Source: Gremmenia infestans
Taxonomy: Eukaryota > Ascomycota > Leotiomycetes > Helotiales > Hamatocanthoscyphaceae
Assembly (NCBI GenBank): GCA_032629725.1
Contig: JAFEVB010000007.1
Location: 868,001 to 932,000 of the forward strand
Reading direction: 5' to 3'
Length of the DNA: 64,000 nt
Position numbers and translations under genes: made by a program. Below the pieces are notes generated by a model. The model was not told where the DNA came from, did no database searches, and saw only the letters and a list, made by a program, of their open reading frames with translations. Numbering within the stretch: position 1 is the first letter of the stretch; the number at the start of each line of letters is the position of its first letter. Shown in pieces: positions 35,393 through 47,868 of the stretch.

Positions 35393-36421
35393 GGTGATGG
35401 TGAGGGATGCTGAGCAATCGAGGGTTATTGATACAACAGTGGATCTGGTTCTTCTTGATATGGTGGACGGTGGAGAGGAGTTGTAGGTGCAAATTGATTG
35501 TTTGCCAGTGTTTGGTATGTGAGACAGGCGAGGCTATCAGGAAATGGAAAGCTCGAGAACCCTTGGAGGTCGATTGCCTCCTCCACTTGACTGTAGAAAG
35601 GTTAGGAAACCTCGAGAGTATGGAAAGTCTGTGTATTCTAGGTACGCACAAGTGGCAGAGGATCGATTGTCGAAGATTCCAAGCAATAACAAGTGTGGCA
35701 AGGTGTGTCGGTGTCCTTTGTTTTTTTTTCTGTTCGAGAATTGGAGGATGTTTTGTAGCTGTTGACTCACATCATGGAAGAATTTATACAGTCTTCTAGC
35801 TCGTGTTGTGGTATTTCCTATTATGGTATTGTGCCGGCTCTCGGCTCCCCTTGCCCCCTATTGTTGACCACTCAAGAAGGAAAGAGAGCCACACGTCATT
35901 CAATGCGCAAATTTGCTTCTTCAATATTCAAATTACCGGCCATAGCTATTCATTTGGGAACATCCAAACATACTTACATATTTCAGATGAATATAGATGT
36001 GGTCAACATCTTCCGTTTGCTCATCAAAGGAGGTTCACCGCTCCAAACGATAGCCAGGATGCAGCTACCCACATTATATGCCAAACACCTTATCTTGCCA
36101 ACTAAGGCCGCGCATTATTCGAAATAAAAATTCACATGGCAGACAAATTACCTAGTACTGATCGTACGGCGTGTTAAATCTCGATTGCGAAGCTAATGAC
36201 CTGCGATTATAAAGACAGAAAAGCGCCGATGCCGTAAGCTACCATAATGCAAATGCAAATGCCAATGCCAATGCGAATGCCAATGCCACCCAAAGGAAAA
36301 TCATTATAAAGTTCTGAGCAAGTGTTACACACGAGTTGATTCTCCATTCCATAGTCATCATGCAGGACCGGTGTTGAAGAAGTCTTTGTACTGCTACTGC
36401 GGGACTTGCATTTTGGACGGC
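35393..36421. other. Intergenic region with AATGCN hexamer tract
   Basis: Sequence between the upstream end of the unrecognised minus-strand gene and the 3' end of egt1. A hexamer tract, AATGCA/AATGCC/AATGCG, runs for about seven units at 36246-36287, about 135 bp past the egt1 stop codon. No gene is supportable, although short open stretches occur on both strands around 35400-35800. Confidence 0.5.
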
Positions 36422-39400
36422 CTAAAGATCGCGCACTAAGCGTGCCCCAACCCAAGCATATGGGTAGTTGCGCTGGTACCAATTGATACTGTGCTGTTAG
36501 CGTGAGGTAGGGTCTGAAATCTGGGGTTTTCTTACAAGGTCTTGCGTCCAGCAATGCGTGGGTGCGTTGCCCAGGAGCCACCAAGGACGACGTTGTGTTT
36601 TCCGTCAAAGAAATCAGCTACTAGGTATTAGCAGCGATCCGGGTGTTAAATGCATGATACATACAAGTGTAAGCCGGGTAGAGTTTATTGGGCTCGAAAC
36701 CTTCATGCTTGGCAAGAGGGGAGCTGGTCCATTCCCAGAGTCCACCCATGTCCGCCTGACCCGCGAGTTTGTTGCCGCTGGCCGTAACAGCAACTGGATG
36801 CCAGCGTTTGAAGCCTACGTTTGCACCCCTGAGGTTAGTGAAGAGCTCTTCCGAGCTCCCACCATTTTGCAAAGCTCGTGTTGGCGGGCTTTCTTCTACT
36901 CCATCGTTGACAAGGTGACTGGAACGATCTCAGCAAAACTGCATAGAAACAAGTTTTCAAGAACTACATACCCATTGACTGCAGGAACAGTTTTCCCCAA
37001 GTGTTGTTCGGCCTCTTTGAGCTTCAGGCCATCCACGTGGCTGTAGATACTTCTCGCCTCCTCAAGTGTAGGGATCCGACCTCCCATCCAAATAGCGCAA
37101 CCAGCAAGCTCATCGTACGAAGCAAAGACGGGCCAGTCTAGAGTATACTTCAAAGGTACCAGACCATATACAGTGCGAACAGACTTTCCCTCTAAGAATG
37201 CCTTGGTCAGAGGAATTGAGGCATTGGATTGACTGTTGGCATGGCCATTGGAGTAACCATTTGAATTGCCGTTTGAGTCGCCGTTCAAAGGAGCGCCATT
37301 AGAGCTGTTCTCCGCCCATGAAGCTGGGATCTTTGAACTGTGTGTCTGTTCGAGGTAACGGCCGTACTGTATTGAAGTAAGCATAGGAAGGCAATATTAA
37401 GATTGTAAACATACATCTTGGTTTGTGATCGCGTGCGCTTGAGCCCGGAAAGCTGGTACCGTGACTTGTCGAGGTGGTTTCTCATTATCCCTGGTAACAT
37501 TTAGTAGCCAATTCATTTATTTACTTTGGGTTGGGGACTATACCATCCAAAATGTTGATCACCACCCGAGTTGTCTTCTGGGTCAGTGAGACCAATAGTG
37601 ATGCTCTGTTCTGGAATTTCAAACCACTCATTTGGTACCCTGGCAGCTTCTGCGAACTTCGCTTCACTCTCAAAGTCAGGGGTATAAGTGGTGGGTGGCC
37701 GAGTTTTGTCACTCTGCAAGAGCATGTAGAGAAGTGTCTCCAGATGCATGATCTCATGCTCGAACCCGATCCAAAGTGCACGTCCAATATCTCGTGGGAT
37801 TTCTTGCAGCGAGTAGAGCTTCTCAACTTTGCTGCGGACCTTGCCCTGAAACTCAAGGATCTCATCCAGTGGTGGCCATTCTTCAGGGACCTCCGAGTGA
37901 GCATGACATTGTTCAGGGTTGTCAACATCAGGATCAATCCCTCTCTCGAAGACCTGAGGATAGTAGGTCGGCTCACATGGAGCTTCTAAGCTCACCTTGT
38001 TGAGCTGAATTTCTAGGAACGTGGGAATGTGGCCGAGATAGAAAATGCAAGCATTCCGTAGTTTGATGGGCTGCTCAAGTAGTTCCTCGTCAGGGATCAT
38101 GCCTCTAGTGACTACGTCCCATACGGCCCAAAGACCTTTCCAATCTTCGAAAGTTGGTACGCTTGATGCGGCATAGACTTTGGCATCCGAGTTGAACGCC
38201 ATTCTTTCTTTGCTAAGCAAGTGTAGACCTAGAATATGAAGAATTAATCAGTACAAGCTCACGTATAAGTGATGCAAAAGTGAAGACAAGTTAGAAAAGC
38301 AATTCTTCGGGCAAAGACAAGGCAAGGGGAGGTCTGGCCAATATCATCCTTATTCGGCTTTTACATATATTCGTCACTATGGTCCGTGCGCCACACCTAT
38401 TCCAGAAGATGGAACGAGAACCCCCACATACTCGGGGAATACAATGACCACGCGATCAACTTCGTGATATAAGCGGTCAAAGAGCCTCAGTTTGTGCAAC
38501 TTTCATGGCGTGATTGGTAGAGACAAAGAGAAATATGAACTCGGAAACTTGACACGACTTACTATAGTCTTCGGACAAGGCCTTCCATCGACGAACCTCC
38601 TGTAACCCTGCGTCGCTCCAAAGTTGAGTCGCAGCTTCGGGTGGATACTTTAAACTTTGTTCGACTTGAATTCGTTCTTCGGCCTTAAACGTGACGTCGT
38701 TGAAGACTACGTCCCGTTTCGGAGAATAAAATGCTTGGTGACGACCGCCTTCACCGTCGTAAACGTATTCTCCAATTACTTTCCAGTCATCAAGTTTGAA
38801 AACTTCTTCTCCAAGAACCTCGTTTGCTTGAACAAGTCCATTCAGGATGAATCTATTTGAATTATCAGTGAACGGAGTCCTCATAATCGAGCATCCGTGA
38901 GATGAGCCTCGGGGGAGAAGAACGTACTTGTGGGTGATTCCCTCGCGATCTTTGTTTCAAACATGTCAGCTAAAATAATTTTCTTTGACATTCACTTCTC
39001 ACCATTATATGCATGACTGGAAAGTTAGTGAAGCACATTTAAGACTTACGGATTGGAAAACATACTAGACTTTTTGGGCATCCTTGGTTCCATCCAACCC
39101 AACAAGTATTGAATCGGACGGCTGTAATGCATTGGAGAACCTCCGCAAGAATGCGGCAGCGTCGGGACGATGAAAGTTGCCTGGGAAACAAGTTACTACT
39201 GCCCCAGATCGGCCCACGCGTTGCTACGAACCTATGCTAGATCCGAGAGACATAACACACTTCGGCCTGGAGCTGTGTTCTGGCGTTTTGAGCCAGTCAA
39301 GGCCGTCGTCATATGTGCCGTGAAGACCGTGGCATTTGACATGTTTGAATGTTGGTACTTGTTCGAGTGTCCGCTTCAGCTCTTTCAAGGAAAGGTCTAA

Positions 39401-39949
39401 CGCATAATAGTCGATATCTTTACCTGCAGCTTCTAAGGCCCTCAACAAGATACTGACCTTTCGAAGATTACTGTTTTACGTTAGTTCCAGACACTGAGTA
39501 AGCCCACTGACAGTCACCAACCCACTACCCAGCTCAACAACCAGAGAGCCTGACGGTATGGCATTTGCAATGCTGTCAGCCGAGCGTTTGAGAACATCGA
39601 TTTCCGCGTTGGTGAGGTAGTATTCCTCCAAATAGGTGATCTATTCGGCCGTTAGTAGAAACATCCGCTTTCCTTGGATGTGTCCACTGACCTCTTCGAA
39701 CAACTGTAAACCTCGTTCGTTGTAGAGCAGTAAGGTTGGCAGTTGCTTTGGGCCACTCAAAGGTTTTAAGGAGCTTAGAATCTCGTCCTTCAAATTCATC
39801 TCCACAGCATCGTGGCGTATGTCAATAATGTCGAAGCTTGCGGGACCCTCGAAAGTACCCGTTGGAGACTTCGGAGGCTTGACTGCATGGCTGCTTTTGC
39901 CGACGAGAGCAACATTATGCTCATGTTTTGAGACGCTTGGAATGGTCAT
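36422..39949 (-). CDS. egt1: Ergothioneine biosynthesis protein 1 (fused EgtD-EgtB type)
   Basis: Egt1 trimethylates histidine to hercynine, then joins it to cysteine as a sulfoxide in an iron-dependent step. I join 13 exons in phase to 871 aa: 39949-39692, 39640-39522, 39470-39232, 39180-39066, 39016-39003, 38949-38928, 38852-38563, 38228-37544, 37490-37415, 37366-36972, 36918-36665, 36617-36536 and 36488-36422. The N-terminal methyltransferase shows LVVELGSGNLRKV, YALDLSLKEL and LGSSIGNFHRPDA. The DinB-like domain has the iron motif HEIMHLE near residue 510. The sulfatase-modifying-factor domain shows GGLWEWTSS, VLGGSWATHPRI and NWYQRNYPYAWVGARLVR. Length and domain order match the fungal fused enzyme. 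Exon 5 is only 14 nt. The acceptor of exon 12 could shift by 3 nt. The gene lies about 1.9 kb from divergent NUF2. Confidence 0.93.
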
Positions 39950-41889
39950 TTTGAAAATGATGAGAGAGAGTGATGGGAAGGGTCTGGTGGTGACGGTAGA
40001 CGGTAGATATAAAGCGAGATGTGAATAAAATTAAGAAAGGGAAGGTACGATGTTGGAAGATGAACCCTAAATATATAGCGTCTATACGGTTTCCAGCCAC
40101 GGCAAGCCCAAGGGTGGTCTCCAGAATGGAATTTACGGGCATGTTTACGAAGGAGCGTAAATAGCGCTTACCGTATTAGGGTCTAGGTTAATAATGGAAT
40201 GGAATCAACAGGAACCGCGTGAGCGGTGCATGGGAAATAGTTTGGCGTAGCATGGCATGAAATGTACCTGAATTAGACAATGAGTGAACAGGTTGGCCCC
40301 GCAGTCAGCAATGGGCGTCCTCGGGACAAGACTTACCTAGAGCCCCGCCTCGCCCCCCACGCTTAGCCCGTGAAGCGTGACCTCATCATTTAATAACTCA
40401 CTCTAAAATCCCACCAAATGGGGAGACTAAGGTATTCTGTGCCGGGCGTGATTACAGTATTAATGTGATATTCGGGTTCCGGGTAAGATGAATAATACTA
40501 TTATATTGGATTGGTTAGCAATTCGACTTCCCACCGTTGTTGAGATTAAGTTTGCTGCAGCTAAGTCATCGTGCAAGATCCGGATCTGCTCTGCCGCCAT
40601 GGAAATCATTGGTTGCCATGGTTGGTCACGGGCAGCCGTTGGTGTGACAGTTTGACATACAGTCCATCAGAGACGGCATGCTGTTTGGCTAACTTATTGC
40701 ACAAGGCGTCTGTAAGGTACAAAGGTACAGAGTAGTAGTACCTAGGCAGGAAACTTTAATACCGTACCTCTACCTCTTGTTCCGCCGGAATCGTTATGGA
40801 GGGGGAGGTACCAACTGCTGGGGAGGTCCTAGCTTCCAGATTCGGGTTGCATGCCAAATCGCCCAAAGTGGTTTTCTGCAGTGTTGGCCGTGCAATGCGC
40901 ATGTCAAAAGCGAGACGGGCATTTAGTGATGCCCAGAGACCCTGCACCTGGCCTGCCTTTGACTGCGGGGATATGCGTGGCGTTGTACAGGCCTGTCCTT
41001 TCTCCATTTCGATGACAAATTTATCAGGGTCAGAGGTGGGATTCTCCTCCTACCTCCGGCGAACGAAGTACATATGGCGTGTTATGATATAGGTGATGCA
41101 GTATGGGAAAAGACAATACCGCCTCTTTAGGAAGAAGTCGAACTATACTAGCAGCAAGAAGAAAAGAGTCATATGATTTGGAAGACTGAGCAAATAAGAG
41201 CCAAGGCCAAGGGTCAAGTAACACACAACGTTGAGCAGATTGTTCCCTACGAGGGGCAGAGACCAAAGTATCCCGGATGTGCTTCAGTTGAAGGAACCAA
41301 CGATCATTAATCTCCGAAGTTGCTCAAGCTGATTCAGTTACGCGTGAACACAATACGTCCTTCGTGTTAGTTCGAAATGAACGTTGTGAAGAGTGGGTCG
41401 GAGTCCATGAGAAGGGGGTACTATACCATACAAATACCATTCGAGTAATTTGGAATACCTGAGTTTGAGTGGATTGTGTTGAAAATAATACTGCTAGAGA
41501 GAGATGAACAAAAATGAAAATCAAAGAAGCTTTTAAACCGGAGAGCACAGACGTGACATACTGTAGCTAGGCAATCAATTATCTGAAAGATTGAGAGCAG
41601 TCACGTGCTACAATTGGCTACAAAAGATATGGATACGCATTGGAATCATTCTTCACTGAACAAATAGCATGCAAAAAATCTCAGAGTTATGAAACATTGG
41701 ATCAACCCAGGGCAAAAGACCAGTAGTCGGTATCACACGTGATACCGTACTATTTACTTTCCGTCGCTTAGGGCGGGCGGTTTGTTTACTTCGGAACTTC
41801 AACATTCTGGACGTGTTTTGCGACAACCAGCTTCACAAACCTCCCCAGCATCTTGAAAACGCGCCGAGGAGCCCATCGAATATCTCACA
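39950..41889. promoter_or_regulatory. Divergent intergenic region, egt1 and NUF2
   Basis: About 1.94 kb between divergent starts. It holds GC-rich and AT-rich patches and no open frame with family features. A CCATGG-centred inverted stretch occurs at 40598-40623 (GCCATGG ... TTGCCATGG). Promoters of both genes must lie here. Confidence 0.4.
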
Positions 41890-43374
41890 ATGTCTTACAA
41901 TCACCGAATGAGTATGGGACCGAATACCCAACAGCAGAATCGAGGCAAGAAGAAGGAAGATGATAGTGATGCTTTTATGCGTCTGGTAAGATCCTCCAGT
42001 ATCTACCACAAGAACACGCACTGATGTCTGCAGCCCGAGAAGGAAATAGCAGGATGTATAAGTGATATCGGAGTCCCATTCACCGTGGCAGATCTGCAGA
42101 AACCGAATCCAATGCAAATACAGATGATTTTCGAGTTATTCGTCGAGGTGCTTATGAATGCAACTCGAGAGACCGTCGACCCATCTATGCGCGCGGCAGC
42201 AGAAGATATCTGCGGAGAGTATATGGACTGCATCCCGGCGGAAACTCGAAATCTTATGGGTTTCTACATGAGCTTGCGCAAACTCCTAGTCGAATGCGGT
42301 ATTGAGGATTTCTCATTCCAAGACTTGTTCAAGCCAACAACAGATCGCTTGATTAAGATATTTTCGTATATCATCAATTTTGTGCGATTTCGGGAGAGCC
42401 AAACAGGTGTCATCGACGAGCATCTGAACAAGGTGGAGAATACGAAGGTCAGGATAGAGACTCTGTATATGGAGAATCAGGATATGGAGGCACGTCTGGA
42501 AGAGATGCAGCGGAACAAGAAGGCTATGGAGGCAGTTGTTCAGGAGAAAGTGAAGCGGAACGAAGAGCTCAAGCAACGGCTGCTCCAATTACGGCAAAGT
42601 CAGGAGAAGGTCACACGTCGTTTCGAAAACGTCAAGGTCAAGAAGGGAGAAATGACCGCGGTCTTGGAGGATAAGACTGCGACCACCATCGCACTAAGGC
42701 AGGAAAGTGCGAAACTGAAACCCTACGTACTCCAGTCGCCAGCTGCACTCCAAGAAAAGTTGACCCAACTGAGTAATGATTTGAACGCCGAAAAAGCCCA
42801 GATCGACACCTTGGACCGACGCGCCCGTGGCTTGCAAACATCCACAGATACCTTCTCTGTGGTGGCTTCGGACGTGGCATCCTGTATAAAGCTCTTGGAC
42901 GAGATTTCCGCGGAACTGGCAAAGGAAGAGGAGGAGAACGTAAGGATTGCCAGACAGCGGGATGCATTAGGGGAGCGGGGAAATAACGTTCGAGAGGTAG
43001 AGAGAACGGAAGGGTTGTTACAGCGTCAATTATCGAAATGGTTGGAGCGGACCGAGAAGTTAAGGGAAGGAAGCAAGGAGAAGGCTATGAGTGCCAAGGA
43101 GAGAATGGAAGAGCTGCGTGCTGTGCACAGGAGGCTTACGGAAGAGAGAGGTGAGAAAGGGAAGGAGATGGAGCGGAGGAGGGTAAGAATAGAACAGACA
43201 GAGAAGAAGGCAAATTTACACCTATCTTAGCTATTGAAGTATTGCTAACATTTTAACCAGATGGCCGACCTGAAGGAGAACATAGAGAACGAGATTCATA
43301 GCTCACACGACGAGTTCCTGAAGATGGACTCGCACATCAAGCTGTACATCACTGAGATGGAGCAATCAATTTGA
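41890..43374 (+). CDS. NUF2: Kinetochore protein Nuf2 (Ndc80 complex)
   Basis: Nuf2 pairs with Ndc80 to form the microtubule-binding end of the Ndc80 complex at the outer kinetochore. Exons 41890-41985, 42034-43182 and 43261-43374 give 452 aa, the usual length. The calponin-homology head shows GVPFTVADLQKPNPMQIQ, NATRETVDPSMRAAAED and DLMGFYMSLRKL-like text (NLMGFYMSLRKLLVECGIED), then FKPTTDRLIKIFSYIINFVR. From about residue 160 it is a continuous coiled coil (RIETLYMENQDMEARLEEM onward). The last exon restores the conserved end HDEFLKMDSHIKLYITEMEQ. Without that intron the frame would stop at NLHLS, which is not conserved. It converges with the unknown 253-aa gene, 159 bp apart. Confidence 0.95.
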
Positions 43375-43533
43375 ACTCGCGCGCGTTTCTAATGTCTGAA
43401 TTATGGGCCAGGAAAGGTTGGATGGTAGCACAAGGCGTTTGGGTATACCTACCTGTTGGACATAGCATGATAATGACTTTACAATACAAAGGATATTTTC
43501 TTCCGAGTCAACACGACACCCGATTGACCCAGC

Positions 43534-44295
43534 CTAAACCTCGCTCTCCCAACACCCTTTCCCAAACCTAAACCACCTCCCCAGAACCCTCCCAACCTCC
43601 ACAGTCCTACCACTCCACCCAGCATCCTCACTCCCCATCCCAGCTCGCCTCACACTCCCATTTAACATCGGCATCCTCTGTCCCCAAATCTTCCGCGCGT
43701 CATCTCCCCTTCTCCCTCTCTCCCCAATCCCCATTTCCAGATCATTTTCCAGATCCGAACCAGTCCCCTCATCAACCTTTCGCTCCACAACAACCACCTC
43801 CCATCCCCCCCTCCACCCCGCTTCCACCAACCCCGCCACGCTATTCCCCAGCCCCTGCGCGCTCCACTCACTCGTATCCCGATGCATCTCTACCAAGCCG
43901 TACACAACTAACAACGGAAGCGGCGGGTTCTTCTTCTTCTCGTCTGATTGCCCATAATCATGATCACGCTCTTCCTTTGGGAACACAGCCAGGTACGCCC
44001 GTAGATGCGAGACGGTAGGTATGAAGACCACTTTCACATGCCTCGCCGTCGCGATCTGGCGCAGTGTTGGGACGAGAAGTGGATGATGCTCCGCGGGGCT
44101 TTCATTTCCATTTCCATTTCCATTTTCGTTGTCTGGGGCGTCTTCTTGGGTGGTGATAGAGTCACGCAGGGAGGAGAGGAATACGGAGCGTGGTTGGCAG
44201 ATTATCAGGGTTGTTGGCTGAGGGGACTGGGAGAGGATGTAAGTGAGGAGCTCGGAAGGCAGAGCTGGTGAGAGGGCGAGGGGCGCTGAAGGCAT
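43534..44295 (-). CDS. Unrecognised 253-aa protein
   Basis: A single-exon gene with an ATG at 44295. I do not recognise it. It has alternating hydrophobic strands and helices: SELLTYILSQSP, TTLIICQPRSVFLSSLRDS, VKVVFIPTVSHLRAYLAVF, PLLVVYGLVEMHRD, GGWEVVVVERKV. This order resembles the later strands of a RecA/Rad51-like core without a Walker A motif, as in Shu-complex paralogues such as Csm2 and Psy3, but that is only a shape argument. A low-complexity NGNGNGNE stretch comes from a TTTCCA hexamer repeat on the plus strand. The C-terminus is Arg/Gly-rich. It shares a 330-bp divergent promoter with the AP-3 beta gene. Confidence 0.6.
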   Translation of the reverse strand: MPSAPLALSPALPSELLTYILSQSPQPTTLIICQPRSVFLSSLRDSITTQEDAPDNENGNGNGNESPAEHHPLLVPTLRQIATARHVKVVFIPTVSHLRAYLAVFPKEERDHDYGQSDEKKKNPPLPLLVVYGLVEMHRDTSEWSAQGLGNSVAGLVEAGWRGGWEVVVVERKVDEGTGSDLENDLEMGIGERGRRGDDARKIWGQRMPMLNGSVRRAGMGSEDAGWSGRTVEVGRVLGRWFRFGKGCWESEV

Positions 44296-44625
44296 TGTCT
44301 CTGAGTTGGGTTGGATGGAGGGGTCGTGTGATGATGTAGAGAGGTTATAAGACCTGGAGTTAGTGCTGGATGATTAATGAAAGTCAAAACAACCTAACAG
44401 AGTATATCGTGGTATCCTGTACTATACTATAAGACTCGACGCGACGCCAATCTCATATTGCTATAATTTTAGAGATTGTTGAAGTTGTGAGCAAGCCTTG
44501 TCCTCCAACAAATACGCAATCGCTTACAGTACGGAGTAGGGTAGGGTAGGTACACTACAGTAGCCCCACTACAGTACACACAAGCTTCAACTCCACGATG
44601 CGCCTCTGCACTTTCATGAACACTC
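44296..44625. promoter_or_regulatory. Divergent promoter, unknown gene and AP-3 beta
   Basis: A 330-bp gap between divergent starts. It contains a GTAGGGTAGGGTAGGTAC tract (44536-44553) and repeated CTACAGTA units (44556-44576), but no obvious TATA or CCAAT box. Control of both genes from here is inferred from layout. Confidence 0.45.
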
Positions 44626-47204
44626 ATGGAGTCAGTATCTAGGATATCCAGCTTGCTGGAGAGTGGTAACACCCCCGAAGCCCCTCACCACAAGCTCTAC
44701 AACCATAGACTGAACGCTGACCTACACCACAGCACGAGAACTCACCCTCGATGCCGCTCAATCAGCCCGGAGCTCTCGCAGCTCCCTCAAGACCATGTCG
44801 ACGGCGCAGATCAAGAAGCTGCTCGACAGCCGGAATGACAGAGAGGTGCTGGAAGGGTTACGGAGGGTCATCTCTGTACGTCTACTCTCTTCAACCCCAA
44901 CCTATATCTCCCCTCCTTGGCATTCAAACCCCTCTACCCAAAGACCTATTTATACAGAGTACTAACTACAAACAAAAACAGATGATGTACCGTTCCCAAC
45001 CCTGCCTCCCCTTCTTCTCCTCGGTCGTAAAAAACGTCGCTTCCCCCAACATCGAGATCAAAAAGCTCGTCTACATCTACCTACTCTCCCACGCCGAAGC
45101 CGAGCCCGACCTCGCGCTGCTCTCCATAAACACGATCCAGAAATCCCTCTCCGACAGCAACGCGCAAGTGCGCGCCCTGGCCCTGAAAACCATGTCCGGC
45201 ATCCGCGTCCCCGTCATAAGCCAGATCGTATCTTTGGCGATCAAGAAGGGCCTAGGTGACATGAGTCCGTATGTGCGGAAAGCCGCGGCGCTGGCGATTC
45301 CGAAATGCTACAGGCTGGATCCTGGAACCCTGCCGCAGTTGCTGGAGTACTTGGGCACGCTGTTGGGGGATAAGCAGTATTTCGTTGCGGGGGCTGCCGT
45401 CGTGGCGTTCCTGGAGATATGTCCGGAGCGCCTGGATTTGGTGCATAAGCATTATCGGGGGTTGGTGAAGAAGCTGGTGGATATGGATGAGTGGAGTCAG
45501 TTGGCTACGTTGAGGCTTATGACGGTCTATTCGAGGAAGTGCTTTCCGAGGCGGACGAGGCGGGTGAAGAAGAGTAGGAGGAATGGGACGGAGGGATTTT
45601 ATGGGGATGATGATGATGAGCAGGAGGAAGAGGAAGAGACAGGGGAAGTTGTCGAAGTGCTCGATCCTGACCTGGAGCTTCTTCTCAAGAGCATCAAGCC
45701 CCTTCTGCAAAGTAGGAATTCTGCAGTCGTAGTTGCTGTTGCTCGATGCTACGTCAATCTCGGGACCCAGGAATACGTTAACAGCTCTATTGGACCTCTA
45801 ATAGCATTACTACGAGGACCACAGGATATTCAGCATATCGCACTTTACAACATCGTATCAGTATGTCTCACGCGGCCAGAAGCATTCGTTAAATACGCAT
45901 CTCATTTTCTAGTTCGAGCTACGGACCCTTCACAAGTCTGGGAACTAAAGTTGGAACTTCTTACATTAATATTCCCTCACTGCGACGCTTACCTTAAGAG
46001 CATCATTCTCAACGAGCTCGAGCATTTCTCAGGAGGCTCTGATAAAGAGCTCGTACGAGAAGCTGTGCGAGCTATTGGCCGATGTGCTCAGAGCGACTCG
46101 AGAACATCTGCAAGATGTTTGCGTCTGCTCTTGAAACAAATAACCAGTCTGGATGGCAATCTGGCTGCAGAATCATTGACCGTCATAAGGCATCTGATCC
46201 AGCAAGACCCTTGTTCCCATACAAATACCGTCATTCGATTAGCAAAGAATCTCGACACGGCAACAAATCCTCGAGCGCGAGCATCGATTATTTGGCTCGT
46301 AGGAGAATTCTCGGGTATTGATGGCGAGAACAACATCGCTCCAGATGTACTCCGTATCTTAGCCAAAGGGTTTGCGGATGAAGCAGAACCAGCCAAACTA
46401 CAGATCGTACTTCTGGCAGCGAAAGTCTACCTCCACCATCTCAACCGTTCAGACATTCAACCAGAAGTTCAGAAACCTACGCCTGAATCGCCAGGATATG
46501 ATGACCTACCTTCCGGGGGTAACGAAGGCTTCAGAGACCTCGACGGCCCATCAGACACCGCTTACCAAGCACCAGAACCCGAGCCCGAACACCCAATCGT
46601 CATCCTCTGGAACTACATCCTCCTTTTAGCCCGCTACGACACATCATACGACCTCCGCGACCGCACCCGCCTCTACAAAGCGCTCCTCGCTGTCCCCTCG
46701 TCCACACAACTAGCAAGCCTCATGCTACTCGCGCCCAAACCCGTACCCCACACACCTAGTCCATCAGAAAGCCGCACAGGTTTCACACTCGGCTCAGCGA
46801 GTCTCGTTGTCGGGAAAGAGGGTGGTGTGCATGGGCTGCGAGGGTATGAGAAATTATCGAACTGGGTAAAGCCAGGGAACGAGCCTAATCCGTCTTTGAG
46901 AGATGCAGATGTCGGAACCATGGATTATGACAAGACGCGAATTGTGCCTGCTGGCGAAAGATTAGATAGCGCGGTTAGAGATACGAGGACAGCGTCGCCA
47001 TCGAAGACTAATGGATTCGGAGCTGCCGGTCTTGGAAAGGAGAAGAAACTTGAAGATTGGCTGGCAGAGAGTGAGGCCGAAGAAGAAGAAAGTGGAGAGG
47101 AATCAAGCGAGGAAGACGCAGAGGAAAGCGAAGAGGAAGAATCCAGCGAAGAGGCAGAAGAGGAAAGCGACGATGACAACGAGCGGGACAGTCTCGTAAA
47201 ATGA
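44626..47204 (+). CDS. APL6: AP-3 adaptor complex subunit beta
   Basis: The large beta subunit of AP-3, which sorts cargo such as vacuolar alkaline phosphatase from Golgi to vacuole. Exons 44626-44665, 44733-44875 and 44982-47204 give 801 aa. The joined N-terminus reads MESVSRISSLLESARELTLD, then STAQIKKLLDSRNDREVLEG and LRRVIS-MMYRSQPCLPFFSS. The adaptin HEAT-repeat trunk follows (NIEIKKLVYIYLLSHAEAEP, LALKTMSGIRVP, SPYVRKAAALAIPKCYRLD). An acidic insert DDDDEQEEEEE lies near residue 300. The tail is a long Ser/Glu run (ESEAEEEESGEESSEEDAEE), typical of beta-3 hinges, where casein-kinase phosphorylation and clathrin or Vps41 contacts are known. The separate ear domain of animal beta-3 is absent, as in other fungi. 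Confidence 0.93.
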
Positions 47205-47868
47205 ACACAGGGCTATCTTTGGAAGTAAAGCCTGGACTAAGGTCTTTTTGTCGCTCGCACGGTTGCATTGAAAATGTTTAGGTGGAAATATTTAGGTCAC
47301 AAAACAATCAATAAAGGTCACTAAAGAAGCCATCAGCATTACTATTAGCCGGAAGCTGGCTCATCACTATCTGAATTTTGCCATCCTCGTACAAATTGCG
47401 GAATTAATCTGAAGAGTGATCATGAACTCGGCTTGGCCAAACAACGAACCCGGAAAAGAAGCCAGGACATCCAGTTGCTTGTGCAGATCACATCTAGAAG
47501 CGTTTTCTCTATCTCCAAACCCAATCGCGCAGCAGCAGGAATGCAGAAAAAACTTGTCTAAACACCGAACCAATCTCGAATGCGCCTGACTAGAATACGG
47601 AATAGCCCCGCAGGGAAATGATGAATGCTCCATGAGTCTGTCTGTAGAAAGTTCAAGACCGCCGGCGTATAATTTTACAGGTACAGAGTAAATAAATGTG
47701 ATCATGGACCAACAACTTGAAGGACTGATAGAACTAAAAGGCTCAACTACAACACTATGTGCAGTCGCCATGCAAGGAAGGCACCGAGTCTTAAAAAGAT
47801 CTATCGGAGAAGTGATGCGACTAAATAGAAGCCCATTACCAGCGACGGCTATTGGAGAAATTAGCCGA
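47205..47868. other. Convergent 3' intergenic region
   Basis: A 664-bp stretch between the 3' ends of the AP-3 beta gene and the CCHC-protein gene. Open stretches on both strands lack motifs. It likely holds both 3' UTRs. Confidence 0.5.
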
